Positions 1-9,919 of a DNA stretch of 64,000 nt are shown one piece after another. The notes beneath the pieces were generated by a model. That model worked only from the letters and a program-made list of their open reading frames with translations. It was not told the origin of the DNA and made no database searches. A program made the translations under genes and the position numbers. Position 1 is the stretch's first letter; each line of letters opens with the position of its first letter. This DNA is from Cryptomeria japonica (lineage: Eukaryota > Streptophyta > Pinopsida > Cupressales > Cupressaceae), in assembly GCF_030272615.1 (NCBI RefSeq), contig NC_081414.1:911467009-911531008 (forward strand), read 5' to 3'.

Positions 1-441
1 AGCGCGGTATCCACCAGCGGTCTCACGGAGCCGCTGCGACCCTTCCTGCAACGCTAGCGGTCTCACGGAGCCGCTCTACCACTCAGCTTCCGCTTTGACG
101 CCCAGCCTTCGCTCCTCCACCACCGCCGCTCAACCACAGTCGGTGGCACCGGCCAAGGGGGGGTAATTTTTTTAACCAAGTCTTAATGACAGTCAGGTGG
201 TTTTTTCACGATATCTTGAGCATACGGAGGAGAAATTGGACAAACCATATATCATCACAAAGCTCTTCCTGAGATGGATTTCAATCTGGAGGTAATATTT
301 TCTGGTTTTGCTTTTTGCACCTGGTTTTAATTCAAAGTCAGAACTATTTTTTGGCGCTTTTGAGGGTATATCTTTTGCAAATGAACTCCATTTTTTGCGA
401 ACGAATAGGCATTGGAAAGGTGTTGGAACACTCTATTCAGA
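1..441. other. Unassigned flank, GC-rich at its left edge
   Basis: The first ~165 bases are much more GC-rich than the rest of the window and contain a 20-bp exact direct repeat (16-35 and 56-75, AGCGGTCTCACGGAGCCGCT). The remainder is ordinary AT-rich sequence. No reading frame or RNA gene could be supported. It could be the edge of a transcribed host region or of another repeat cut by the window end. Confidence 0.4.
16..75. repeat. 20-bp direct repeat pair
   Basis: AGCGGTCTCACGGAGCCGCT occurs at 16-35 and again at 56-75, identical, with 20 bases between. Each copy is itself partly self-complementary at its ends (AGCGG...CCGCT), so each could fold into a short hairpin. Function unknown. Confidence 0.8.
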
Positions 442-801
442 TGTTAGAATTCATGATTGATGAATTCCACAGTGCACAATAATCACTTGCATGCAAAGAC
501 CTGCCACGTACAAGAGAAAAACCTACAAACAAGAGAGTGCAAGAATAATTGGAGACAATTGTAAGAACAATCAGATTTGAATTAACTTGCCAAAATGAAT
601 AATTACAATGAGATCAATCCTTTAATAAAGGAGATCAAAACCCTAAAGCAAACCCTAAGGGTTGAATGCATGAAATAAAATAATTATTAGATGCCTAAAA
701 AAGCTTCCTAAATTTAGCTTAAGTGAAAAAAGAAAAGGTGACTTAATTAATTAATCGATATGATTAAATTAATCAAGTAAATAAAACCTTTTAATCTAAC
801 A
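442..801 (-). repeat. LTR arm, minus orientation
   Basis: Read on the minus strand it starts TGTTAGATTAAAAGG and ends CATGAATTCTAACA, 360 bp, with TG...CA ends and a polypurine run immediately upstream. It is the inverted partner of 1065-1424. AT-rich, with no reading frame. Confidence 0.75.
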
Positions 802-840
802 CCTCCCCTTAAGATAAATTTAGGGAGAAGCTAAATTCAA

Positions 841-890
841 TTGGAGTAGTATTGGGATGGGTGACCTCTTAGGAAACTTTGGAGGGAACT
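841..890 (+). pseudogene. 5S rRNA-like fragment, 3' half
   Basis: The plus strand reads GGAGTAGTATTGGGATGGGT followed by GACCTC, which matches the conserved 3' half of plant 5S rRNA (GAGTAGTACTAGGATGGGTG). Only the part from the intermediate element through the C box is present. It is the first of three such pieces in the core of the palindromic element and is in inverted orientation to the other two. Confidence 0.75.
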
Positions 891-910
891 TTGTGTTTAA
901 CCACAAAGTT

Positions 911-984
911 CCCTCCAAAGTTTCTCGGGAGGTCACCCATCCGAGTACTACTCCAACTCAAGTGCGCTTAACCATGGAGTTCCC
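911..984 (-). pseudogene. 5S rRNA-like fragment with complete internal promoter
   Basis: On the minus strand this matches plant 5S rRNA from GAACTCC through the C box. An A-box-like stretch GGTTAAGCGCACTTG lies at 973-959, an intermediate element GGAGTAGTACTCGGATGG follows, and the C box GGATGGGTGACCTCC is at 942-928. The 5' third of the 5S gene is absent. All parts of the pol III type 1 internal control region can be seen, so TFIIIA binding is conceivable, but the fragment is not a functional 5S gene. Confidence 0.75.
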
Positions 985-1028
985 TCCAAAGTTTCCTGGA
1001 GGTTACCCATCCCAGTACTATTCCAACT
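985..1028 (-). pseudogene. 5S rRNA-like fragment, tandem partial copy
   Basis: On the minus strand GGAATAGTACTGGGATGGGT then AACCTCCAGGAAAC repeats the C-box half of the neighbouring copy, in the same orientation, with a GGAGGGAACTCC-like joint between them. This makes the core a two-copy minus array facing one plus copy. Confidence 0.65.
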
Positions 1029-1064
1029 GAATTTAGCTTCTCCCTAAATTCATCTTAAGGGGGG

Positions 1065-1424
1065 TGTTAGAGTAAAAGGTTTTATTTTCTTGATTAATTT
1101 AATCATATTGATTAATTAATTAAGTCACCTTTTCTTTTTTCACTTAAGCTAAATTTAGGAAGCTTTTTTAGGCATTTAATAATTATTTTATTTCATGCAT
1201 TCAACCCTTAGGGTTTGCTTTAAGGTTTTGATCTCCTTCATTAAAGAATTGATCTCATTGTAATTATTCATTCTGGCAAGTTAATTCAATTTTGATTGTT
1301 CTTGCAATTGTCTCCAATTATTCTTGCACTCTCTTGTTTGTAGGTTTTTCTCTTGTACGTGGCAGGTATTTGCATGCAAGTGATTATTGGGCAATGTAGA
1401 ATTCATCAATCATGAATTCTAACA
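1065..1424 (+). repeat. LTR arm, plus orientation
   Basis: Starts TGTTAGAGTAAAAGG and ends GAATTCTAACA, 360 bp, preceded by the polypurine run CTTAAGGGGGG. It is the inverted partner of 442-801 with few differences along its length. No primer-binding site follows it, and the flank at 1425 does not match the flank left of 442. Confidence 0.75.
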
Positions 1425-2787
1425 AAAATCCCAAAGGGATTAGGGCATGAGAGTAAAAGGGCTCGAACCCTAAAAACGTAATGTATTCTTCCATTTTTGT
1501 ATTTTCTATCTTCTTGGAGAAGATTGTCTCCTACCGCCATGCATACTGGAGCTTGAACTAGGCTTTTCGAGGCTTTTAATTGGAACTGTGAAGTGGGTTT
1601 CTTTGCATGAAAAAGAAAACACGGTATGTAGATCATCTTTCTCTCAAGTTGTCATTTTCTTAACATGCATCTCTTATACTTTTCACTTGTCATCTCTTAT
1701 ACATGCATATTTATGTGCTCTCTAGCATGGCCTGTGTTTGAATGATATCTATGTTTTATATTCTTGACTCGTTTATGTATCTAGTACACTGTTATGTTCT
1801 TTTGATGACTTTACCGTATCTCAACACTGTCTTATACATCTGAAATGTGAATTAACAGTGAGCACTTTTTATGTATCTCTGTGAGTACTTGTTGTTGTCT
1901 ATGTAGAATATACCTTATTGTCAAGATGAAATTGTATTCTGCAACCTCTCATTATATAGAAACCCTGCTTACTTATCATTGTGGCATTCAATTTGACTGC
2001 TAAAATCATCTCTAAGATCTCTATTATCTGTCCTATGAGGTTGTGCTTGTTATATTTTCTCGAGTTTTATCATTTTTACTTTCACAGTCACTCATGTGAT
2101 GGCTCTAGTCATATGTTGACTATTGAGTATAGTTTATTCATTGTTGTGTATATTGCCATTGGATGGCAGTTTATATTGCCATTGAATAATAGTGTATGGG
2201 ACCATGGATACAGTTGCATTTTATGGTTAACAACTGATTAGTGTCACCCTATGAATGATGACTGGTATGCTGAGCTCAACCCTTGTGGGAGCCCATTTTT
2301 CCCCACATACTTGATATTTATGTAATGAAATTTTTTCCTATACTTGAACAGTGAACAAACAAGCTAGAAAAATAAGAAGCTCATGAGGCTTCTAATGATT
2401 TGTCATTCTGATTTCTTTGATTCTCTTTCTTGATTTGATCTAATTTCTTTCTATTTTGTAGTTTGATGCACATGTGTATGAGTAGATTGTCAGAAGATTA
2501 ATGATCTTGAGCTCTAACATAACTGTTCTACATTTCTTGTAGGTACTCTAGGATCACTAGGAGCACGAATTTGGGATGATGCAGTTTGATCAAATCAATG
2601 GTTCGTCATTCAAAGGCAATGACAAATCCTTCTTCTCTCTTTCTATTTATACATATGTTTATCATTCTACATGTTGTATCCCAGTCATACCCATGGCTTG
2701 TGTGGGTCCTTACACATTTATGAAAATAAAAAGATTATTTCATAAGCAGTTTTGAAATGTACATTGTTGGAGTACATTGCATTTGAA
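1425..2787. other. No gene recognised
   Basis: AT-rich sequence between the palindromic element and element A. The short open frames here have no recognisable motif, unusual codon pattern or repeat relation to the rest of the window. A pyrimidine tract followed by AG at about 2541 could be a splice acceptor of an unseen host transcript, but nothing else supports that. Confidence 0.5.
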
Positions 2788-3068
2788 AAGAATGTTGAAC
2801 ACCAGATGTCATTGAGAGGGGGGGTGAATCAGTGATTTCCAAACTTAACCCTTTTCTATCATATGTATATATACCGGTTAACAGATCTAACATAAAGCAG
2901 ACTTACTGGTTAGATGGGAGGATAACACAGGTGCAACCACACATAAAAGGAACACCACATAACACCATATGTACGAGGAAAACCCAAGATGGGAAAAACC
3001 TCGGTGAGAAATGATGTTGGAGTCTACTGCTCCAATCCAGCCTCACAATGAAACATTTGGTTACAACA

Positions 3069-3210
3069 TTTAGGGCACTAACCCAAGGAGTGCCACTCCT
3101 GCTTTAGGGCACCATCCCAAGGAGCACTAACCCCTGATTTTAGGGCACCAACCCAAGGAGCACCAACCCCTGATTTTAGGGCACCAACCCAAGGAGAACC
3201 AACCCCTGCA
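3069..3210. repeat. Minisatellite in element A LTR, about 36 bp x 4
   Basis: Units read TTAGGGCACCAACCCAAGGA followed by a variable GCACCAACCCCTGAT part. Four units are visible. The homologous place in the right LTR (31015-31084) has two, so copy number changed after insertion. Confidence 0.85.
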
Positions 3211-3710
3211 CTGAGATCCAACTCAGTGATTACAATATCATATAATCAATACAAAAGTAATCTCCCAGTTATAAATGAGTTATGTAACCTCTTCAATCTT
3301 TCTTCTTTGTTGCAGCCTTACCGGTTCAGCCTCTATTTTTTCTCTGCCGGTACACCGCTCTTTGCACATTGTCAGTTTACAACTTGTCGGTCACTTCACT
3401 TGCTATTTTAACCCCTGCTTTGATCTTCTCTATTTATTCTCTGTAGGATCACTCTTCTCTTCTTCCTTTACCGGTTACTTCACTTGCTCACAAGTTCACA
3501 CCAGTGTCAGGCTCAATGACAGTCTGCTGATTGCTTTTTCCCCCGCCGGTTGCACTCTTCTCACCGGTTCTCTCTTGAGCACACAGTCACCATGATCTTC
3601 AATGAACTCTTTGACTGGTTCACTCTTTGCTTCTATTTTCCTCTCCATCCTTGATCACCTAGTCTACAGCATCATCACACCCTTCTGTCACGAGTTGACA
3701 TATTTATACT

Positions 3711-3718
3711 TGAATTTT
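3711..3718 (-). promoter_or_regulatory. TATA box candidate, element A LTR
   Basis: TATAAATA on the minus strand, conserved in the other LTR at 31491-31498. Its orientation agrees with the minus-strand orientation of the element. Confidence 0.5.
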
Positions 3719-5244
3719 CTCGCCATGACCGACATTCAAACTTCTGGCTCGCTAGGGTTTCTTCATAGACCTCGAGGCAGATCGAATCCAATCAGATCTT
3801 TGTCCAGAGATCTACCGCCTACAAGGATCAATCGGACTCCGCCAATCCTGTTGCGTACATAACACATTTACCCTATTTGGCAAACACGACACCTTCTTCG
3901 GTTTGCACTTGTCAAACACCTATGAAGCAATCATGCAGATAGCTTCACCTACCCTAAAAATCACCTGGACACTCAGCCTCGGTCATGAAGTCATCAAATA
4001 AGATCTTTGTCCTCTAATCAGTCTCGAGCCACACTCTTCTTCTCTTCGACCCGTGAAACACGTTATCGACATTAATGTCGAGCAGTCACCACCTACCTCA
4101 CCGACAATACTTCACCAACCAATGCATGCATCCCACTTCAACTCCATGTGGCCCCTTTGTTGGCATCCACATCAACTTAGTTTGCTATGTCGGTTTGGAT
4201 AGGATCGCTGACCAACCACACAACCGAGTTCATCTACCGGTTCACAGACCCTATCGGTTATACCCTATCCGGTCTATTTTCAACCTTGCACTTGGCTTGT
4301 CTTCCGGTGGAACACTCAGCCCGATCGACATACTTGCCAACTTACCCTATGCACATTATAAATAGATGGGAGCCTTTCACTTTTGCACTTTGTCAACTTA
4401 CCAGTGGACATACTTATTGGCAACCACCTTGATGATATCATGTCATCAATCTTCAACAAACTCTATCTGTCAGCATCTGTGGCAACACCCTTCTTCACCA
4501 TTGGACCGGTTCTGCTATTAACATGTTTGTCAAAGTGACAAACATATCCTTCCTTCTCTGTACCGACAACTCATCATGTCTACCTGGCTGATCCAATACA
4601 CATCCCTGATCTCGTGCACCTAAGGAAACTTAGTGTTTTATCGATTCATCTGGTGTGAGCCTTCAATCAACTGCCTTCAACTCTTTTGTCTTATCTCGAA
4701 GGACTATGATGCATTCCATGCATAATAGGAGATAACCTCCACTTACCGGTGGGAGTAGATCCTTGTCATCTGCATTTGGCATTGCACCAATGTGGCTTCC
4801 TTGTTTGAGCATGCATATCTTCAAACAAGCACATGTGATCCGGCTAGGCACATTCACTGTCAGTCATCTCTTCATATGGTGACTGCATCTTTATCTGATG
4901 GGAGTCATGATGTTTCACGTCCACACAACATACCAGTGGCTTGCACATACTTCACTTCTGATGTTGATGTGACTTTTGTAACATCCCCCCTCTTCATCAC
5001 AATCAACGACCCAACATTTTGCCCTCTTACAGATGTCATCATTTATCGATTGTTATATCATACCGGTCTCCTATCCATAACTTCAACACAAGTCAAATAA
5101 CAACATGTGTACCAGTGACCTGCTAGGCTAGGTGACATCAAAGACATCACATCCTGTATGTATCAATGAGAGTACTGCACATACATCTCCCATACTGGTT
5201 GCCATCCTATATTGGTTGACATCAATGACAACACAATGCCAACA

Positions 5245-5258
5245 ATCTCCCCCTTTGG
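5245..5258 (-). other. Polypurine tract of element A
   Basis: The minus strand reads CCAAAGGGGGAGAT immediately before TGTTGGC, the start of the LTR. This is a typical plus-strand priming tract of plant copia elements and fixes the orientation. Confidence 0.8.
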
Positions 5259-6769
5259 CATTGATGTCAACACATGTAGTATCTGGCATACTACGAATTC
5301 TTTCTCTCTCCCTTTGTGTGTTCCATGAATTCTCACACATGTAGTATGCAGCATACTACAAAATCTCTCTCCCCCTCTGACAACAATGGAAAAGGGCACC
5401 GATAGGGTTTCTCTCCTCCTTGTGTCTACCAGATGCATCTCCTCCTTTTACCATCATACATTGCATCCTCTAAATTCACAACACTTGAGATGGAGAGCTC
5501 AACCACCAACTGACACTAATTGCTCAGCAACCAAATGTATATGCAAACTGGAAACACGTGCATATACAAGTCTAAACCCAGTTGAAGGCACATGTGTTAG
5601 TAAATACAACATACCTATTGGTCATACTGCATCATCTCCCCTTTGATATGCAGAAGTTATTCTAACCCCAAAATGATGATACCAAGTGTTGAAGCTAACA
5701 CTAATACCAATTGTATCTCCTCTGATACCAAATGCATGTTCTCTTGTGCAAGTAACTTTTCTTCTTTGCAGACAACTCTCCCGGTGGTCCAGTTGTGATT
5801 TCAATACTTGTCATTGAAGTACTTTAGAACCCTGGACTGATGAGCAAATCCCAAGGTCTCAATCATGCCGGTACAGACATAGACACTTGCACACCCTCTA
5901 TGTCCATCAAGCCTGATACAAATCAGAAAACATGGTTGTTAACTCCCCTTGAGTCATGCATCTCAGGTTCTCATTGCCTATCAGGTTCAAAACCACAACT
6001 CCAATCTGCACCATATACAGGTTACGCTATGCATGTGTGATCATTTGATGATCTATCAGCTCCACAATTTCCACCACAACATATGACATGATCATAGGTG
6101 TACACAATGCCATACAATATCACTATCATGCCATAAATCAAATCGGTTAGCCCAGAAACATGCATTCCTACATGATCAACAACTGGGCCAACATATGTCA
6201 TTCAGGTCTTCATCATCACCACCTGGGACATAAACTTCTCATTCCATGCTACTAGAGCTAGTGCAATGATCTCGGACTTCATTGTCTTACATAACTTGCA
6301 AATACCGATTAGTATACATGTCGGTAACATAGTGCACATACCGGTTTCCTGCACCGGTCCATCATCACTAGAGGAGCACCTTCCTCTAACTCATGTCTTC
6401 TTGTGTCAATTTTCATCTGATCCCAACTGCAAATTTGTCATCCATTGAAACATGCAGTAGTGATCCACCTTTGATCTGTAGGTGTGTAGCCAAGGCAACC
6501 ACTACACACACTTACCATCTCATTTCCTTGCTTCATATCGGCAACAACTTGTTCTTCCATTTGTCTTCTTCCACTGAGGGGGTGAATGATATAGTCAAAT
6601 ATGTATCTCCCCCTAAGGTTCTACATCTCCATTAAGCCTTAGGAGATATCACTTGTGCATTGAATGCACAAGACTGGTCTATGGTCCTACTCTCTTCCTT
6701 CTTCCTCCAAACTTGCTTGGTCTCAATCTTCTTCCCATTTTCAGACTTGGGAGCAGGTCTTACTTTCTT
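5259..6769. other. Element A internal region without coding sequence
   Basis: This is where pol would be expected; no RT, integrase or protease motif is seen in any frame. A direct repeat (ACACATGTAGTAT..GCATACTAC) occurs at about 5270 and 5335, and further polypurine-like TCTCCCCCT stretches occur near 5367 and 6604. It looks like filler from repeated internal deletion. Confidence 0.6.
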
Positions 6770-7240
6770 CTACTGATTTGTCCTTGCTTTGCCAGATTCT
6801 ACCACATGACCGGAGATTTTTTTGTAGAAGAAAATAGTGTTCATGCCAAATTCATGTTTGGAGGACCCTCTGTCAAACCGGTTAGACCATCTTCTTTTGG
6901 TCATGCCATTGTTACCTGCTACCGGAACCGGTGGACCTCTTGATCTTGTAGGAACAAAACCTCTTATTCTTTTGTTCCATGCAACATTTTGTCTCTCATA
7001 TGCTCTATATCCATTTCTTTGTTGAGCATAGCTGCTATAACGATTTTCATATGACAAAACTGTCTTGTTCCTGCATTCATGACTTCTATGCCCAAATCCA
7101 TTGCAATTATAACATACATAATTTGCATTTCTTGAGGCAGCAAATGGACTTTTCTTATTATGCATAGGAGAAAATCTATGCATGTTTCTACAACTTGACA
7201 TACTATGGTCATATGTATTACTTCTTGGAACAATCAGCAT
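6770..7240 (-). pseudogene. Element A Gag, C-terminal part with second zinc knuckle
   Basis: 156 residues on the minus strand. It contains CYNCNGFGHRSHEC, a CCHC zinc knuckle with C-x2-C-x4-H-x4-C spacing, followed by an arginine-rich tail. It overlaps the upstream Gag frame by about 20 bases in another phase, so it is probably the downstream part of the same Gag separated by a frameshift. Nucleic-acid binding is the expected role. Confidence 0.65.
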
Positions 7241-8525
7241 TCTTATTTCTAGACCTCTTTATGCATTCATCTGCCCTATGACAATAATCTTTGCAAGAGA
7301 AGCAATAGCCGGTAAATGATGGCATATGACTTACAAATTTATTCTGCCATGCATGAGGAGATCTGACCGGTTTAGTATTTCCATTTCTACTTCTCCGAGG
7401 ATGGATCTTGGATTGTCCATGCTCTGCAGCTCTTCCATCTGATCTCTTCTTTTCCCACACTTGCTTTGTCTTGTGGGGGGTAGCATTTCCTTGTCTTCTA
7501 CCAGCAGGTGGTCTCCTTTGATGTCTTCTCATGTTCTTGCCTCCAATGAGACTGCCTTCTCCCATATTTCCTTTTCCTTTTGGATATGCATTGTTTCTTC
7601 TTCTTGTAGCACCGGTCTTCATCCTTAGCATTGTGTCCTTATCGTTTGTGGTTAGATCAACCTTCTTTTGAGGAGAATTCTGGACAGTGAAGGTATGTCC
7701 CTTGTTATCTCCATTTGAGGAGACAAACAGAATGTCATTGTGGGGGACATTCTTGCTGGTGGAGCATTCACCGACATCACTTCCTAATCCTCTAGTGTCC
7801 TTGGAATGCTTTTGCTTCTTCAACATTTTGTCCAAGGCATCATTGTTGCCATCAAACCAGATTCTTACCTTGAGCTCATCTTGACATTTCTCAAGGTCAT
7901 TTCGGAGATTCTCCATTTCTCCTTCTAGTTGCTGATTCTTTTTATCCTTGGCCTCTAGCTCAGATGCTAGATTATTACACTGACACTCCTTGGTGTCTTC
8001 TTGTTGAGTCTTCAACTCTGAGATAAATTTCTCATATTTTTCAAGGCATCTGATCGACCGGTTTTGTTCTACAATTGCAAAATTCTTGAATAACTTGTAT
8101 TCATTCCTCACTCTACTAAGCTCTTGGAGTGAACTTACAAGTTCTCCTTCAAGATCAACTTCTTCTTGTTGTTCTTCTTCTTCTTGTTCTTCTTCTTGTT
8201 TAGCTTCACTCTCACTACCAAACACATCTCGTCGATGGGAATGACTTGCATGATCATTCTCAGATGTGTGTCTTTCATCCTCTGATTCTTGAGCCATGAA
8301 GAGGTAGGTTCCTTCTTCATCATTGCTGCTACTGCAAATAGATTTGCCTTCATCATCTACAGATACATGAGTTGCATTTCTCATCTTGTCTTCACAAACC
8401 GATTCTGCAGTGGTAGGCTCACCTCCATAGAGCTTCTTCAATCTATCCCACAAAATCTTTGTCGATTTGCATTTGTCCACCTGTGAGGAAACATCATCTG
8501 ATAACCCATAGAGTATAACCTTCAT
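7218..8525 (-). CDS. Element A Gag (UBN2-like, zinc knuckle)
   Basis: 435 residues. The N-terminus (LWDRLKKLYGG near residues 25-35) matches the UBN2/copia Gag type. A strongly acidic stretch with Glu/Gln runs lies around residues 60-130, a heptad-like charged region that may be a coiled coil follows (about 150-230), then a basic region, then CFSCKDYCHRADEC (CCHC, C-x2-C-x4-H-x4-C) near the end. It probably assembled particles and bound the element RNA. The start is within the Gag domain: the primer-binding site is 250 bases upstream and conserved Gag residues usually lie before this point, so the N-terminus may be truncated or shifted. A frameshift near 7220-7240 separates it from the second zinc knuckle. 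Confidence 0.8.
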   Translation of the reverse strand: MKVILYGLSDDVSSQVDKCKSTKILWDRLKKLYGGEPTTAESVCEDKMRNATHVSVDDEGKSICSSSNDEEGTYLFMAQESEDERHTSENDHASHSHRRDVFGSESEAKQEEEQEEEEQQEEVDLEGELVSSLQELSRVRNEYKLFKNFAIVEQNRSIRCLEKYEKFISELKTQQEDTKECQCNNLASELEAKDKKNQQLEGEMENLRNDLEKCQDELKVRIWFDGNNDALDKMLKKQKHSKDTRGLGSDVGECSTSKNVPHNDILFVSSNGDNKGHTFTVQNSPQKKVDLTTNDKDTMLRMKTGATRRRNNAYPKGKGNMGEGSLIGGKNMRRHQRRPPAGRRQGNATPHKTKQVWEKKRSDGRAAEHGQSKIHPRRSRNGNTKPVRSPHAWQNKFVSHMPSFTGYCFSCKDYCHRADECIKRSRNKNADCSKK

Positions 8526-8777
8526 TGCTATATCATTACACCGATTTCTTCCTTATGCATTTGAATCAGTGGGAGGACTGAATTTACTAGGGTAGCCATT
8601 TACTACTGACATACATACATCAAACCCAAGGGAGGATAGGTAGACTTCCATCCTACGACTCCAAACAGAAAAGTTTAAACCATCAAATATTGGAGTAGGG
8701 GTTGACACTAAACAAACCAGTGTGTTCAAATACTAGAATCTACCCAAGGTAGAGAAAGCTTATCAACCAGGAACCCA

Positions 8778-8792
8778 CGATCTGATACCAAT
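8778..8792 (-). other. Primer-binding site of element A
   Basis: The minus strand reads TTGGTATCAGATCGTGG just after the LTR end GTTCAACA. TGGTATCAGA matches the initiator-methionine tRNA primer site common in plant copia elements. Confidence 0.8.
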
Positions 8793-8869
8793 TGTTGAAC
8801 ACAAGATGTCACTGAGATTGGGGGCGAATCAGTGATTTCCAAACTTAACCCTTTTCCATTCTATGTGTG
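8793..8869 (-). repeat. Element A right LTR, segment 1
   Basis: 77 bp, aligned with the start of the left LTR (2793 onward). It stops where element B is inserted; the alignment resumes at 30823. Confidence 0.85.
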
Positions 8870-9034
8870 TGTTGCCTTGTCATTTGTCCCTCATAACAAG
8901 AGTGAGTCACGTTGCAAAATTTTTACTCGAGTCCTTTTCTCCTTCCTTTTTCTGAAATCTTGTTGAAAGTTCGTCGGTTCAATTCCTAATCCTCCTGTAA
9001 ATCAATTCTAAATCCTTAGCATTATGTTTCAATG

Positions 9035-9400
9035 GTCAGTTTGAACCTCATGAACCCTTCGAACAATCCTGAAACGAGTTCATAGTGTTCATTTAGGTAC
9101 CACAGGTTCTAAGTGGTGTCTAAGATATTTTCAGGCTAACATTCATATCAAGTGTTTTGCAGCAATTCTATTTCACAGTCGCAGATGATGTTTCATATAC
9201 TCTTTCTCCAGACTAGGAACCATTTGAACCTAGTTCAAATAGTTTAGTGAGGTTCAAAATGTTCAATGATGTTCAAAGGACCCGCGACAATCAAAAAAGT
9301 TAAATCTTTTCCAAAGAAAAATCTCCTTGCCATAGCATATGTTTTTAACTACCTGAACCCTCATGAAGTCAGTTCAAATGGTTCATGAATGTTCAAATCA
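9035..9400. promoter_or_regulatory. GTTCA/TGAAC motif cluster in element B U3
   Basis: About thirteen copies of GTTCA or its complement TGAAC occur in roughly 370 bases, including paired forms such as TGAACCTAGTTCA. Chance would give fewer than one or two. The cluster is kept in the right LTR (26040-26405). It lies upstream of the TATA-like box, where transcription-factor sites are expected. Confidence 0.55.
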
Positions 9401-9656
9401 GGTGGGTCCCATAGAAAAGACTAAACGACATGATGATGCATTTATTGCTAAATGTGATAAAGATCCGGCCATATCTCGAGTGACGTCAGCTTGCCGATTT
9501 TTGAAGGCAAGTAATCAGTTTTGGGAATTGGCGGTTACGTCGCCGAGCGCTATCATGCATTCAGTACACACGTGTGATGTCAAATCCCAATGCTTGGCTC
9601 ATTTGAGTTGACGACCAAAAATTAATGCACTAAATGAGCTTTTGGCACTTCATTTG

Positions 9657-9664
9657 TTATAAGG
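9657..9664 (+). promoter_or_regulatory. TATA box candidate, element B left LTR
   Basis: TTATAAGG, conserved at 26658-26665 in the right LTR, about 790 bp from the LTR start and upstream of the LTR reading frame. Confidence 0.5.
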
Positions 9665-9919
9665 TATGAAGTGATTTATTTTTGAAACCTATTCTTCATT
9701 GTTGTGGAGTGTCTGGTCGAAGGTTTGTCTACTGGTAGTCATTCGATTGGTTTCAGTTGTAAAGGTGAGTTTTGATTCCTATCTTCTTCAGTGATTTTTA
9801 GTTGTTTTTCTCTTTTGTAATAGAATTGTCTGGAGACATAAGGGCTGTTGGTTATAAATTATGAAGTCCACTCTGCATCTTTTCAGAAATATTTTCAGTC
9901 TTGCTTGTACATAACCCAT

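Larger units (their letters stand above)
442..1424. mobile_element. Palindromic element: two inverted LTRs around a 5S rRNA-like core
   Basis: The unit begins TGTTAGAATTC and ends GAATTCTAACA, and its arms are near-perfect inverted copies of about 360 bp (442-801 and 1065-1424). Read outward from the core, each arm starts TGTTAGA, ends TCTAACA, and is preceded by a polypurine run (CTTAAGGGGAGG on the minus strand at 801-812, CTTAAGGGGGG on the plus strand at 1054-1064). Each arm therefore looks like an LTR next to its polypurine tract, and the two point away from each other. The core (813-1053) is 5S rRNA-like sequence. There is no coding sequence, no primer-binding site and no clear target duplication. 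It could be an aberrant retroelement product (for example self-integration) or a foldback derivative. 5S-bearing Cassandra elements are the nearest known analogue, but in those the 5S part lies inside the LTR. Confidence 0.75.
2793..5244 (-). repeat. Element A left LTR (3' LTR)
   Basis: 2,452 bp, TG...CA ends. It aligns with the pieces of the right LTR at 8793-8869, 30823-32493 and 38870-39347. A 36-bp minisatellite at 3069-3210 has four units here but two in the other LTR. The short open frames inside it have no recognisable product. Confidence 0.85.

Noticed and set aside
230-290. Possible first exon ending ATCTGGAG|GTAATATT, with a matching acceptor near 2541
   Set aside because: The translated exon matches nothing I know and the distance and phase cannot be checked; too little evidence for a host gene.
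1981-2241. 86-aa open frame
   Set aside because: Low-complexity hydrophobic translation, no motif, no conserved partner in the window.
3275-3595. 106-aa frame in the A LTR with a similar one at 31151
   Set aside because: Repeated only because it lies in an LTR. Ser/Phe/Leu-rich translation of pyrimidine-rich DNA; boundaries and stops differ between copies.
5128-5438. Overlapping frames on both strands at the end of the A LTR
   Set aside because: Both strands open by chance over the LTR end and polypurine tract; no motif.
7687-7884. Plus-strand frames opposite Gag of element A
   Set aside because: Shadows of the minus-strand Gag frame, which has clear zinc-knuckle motifs.
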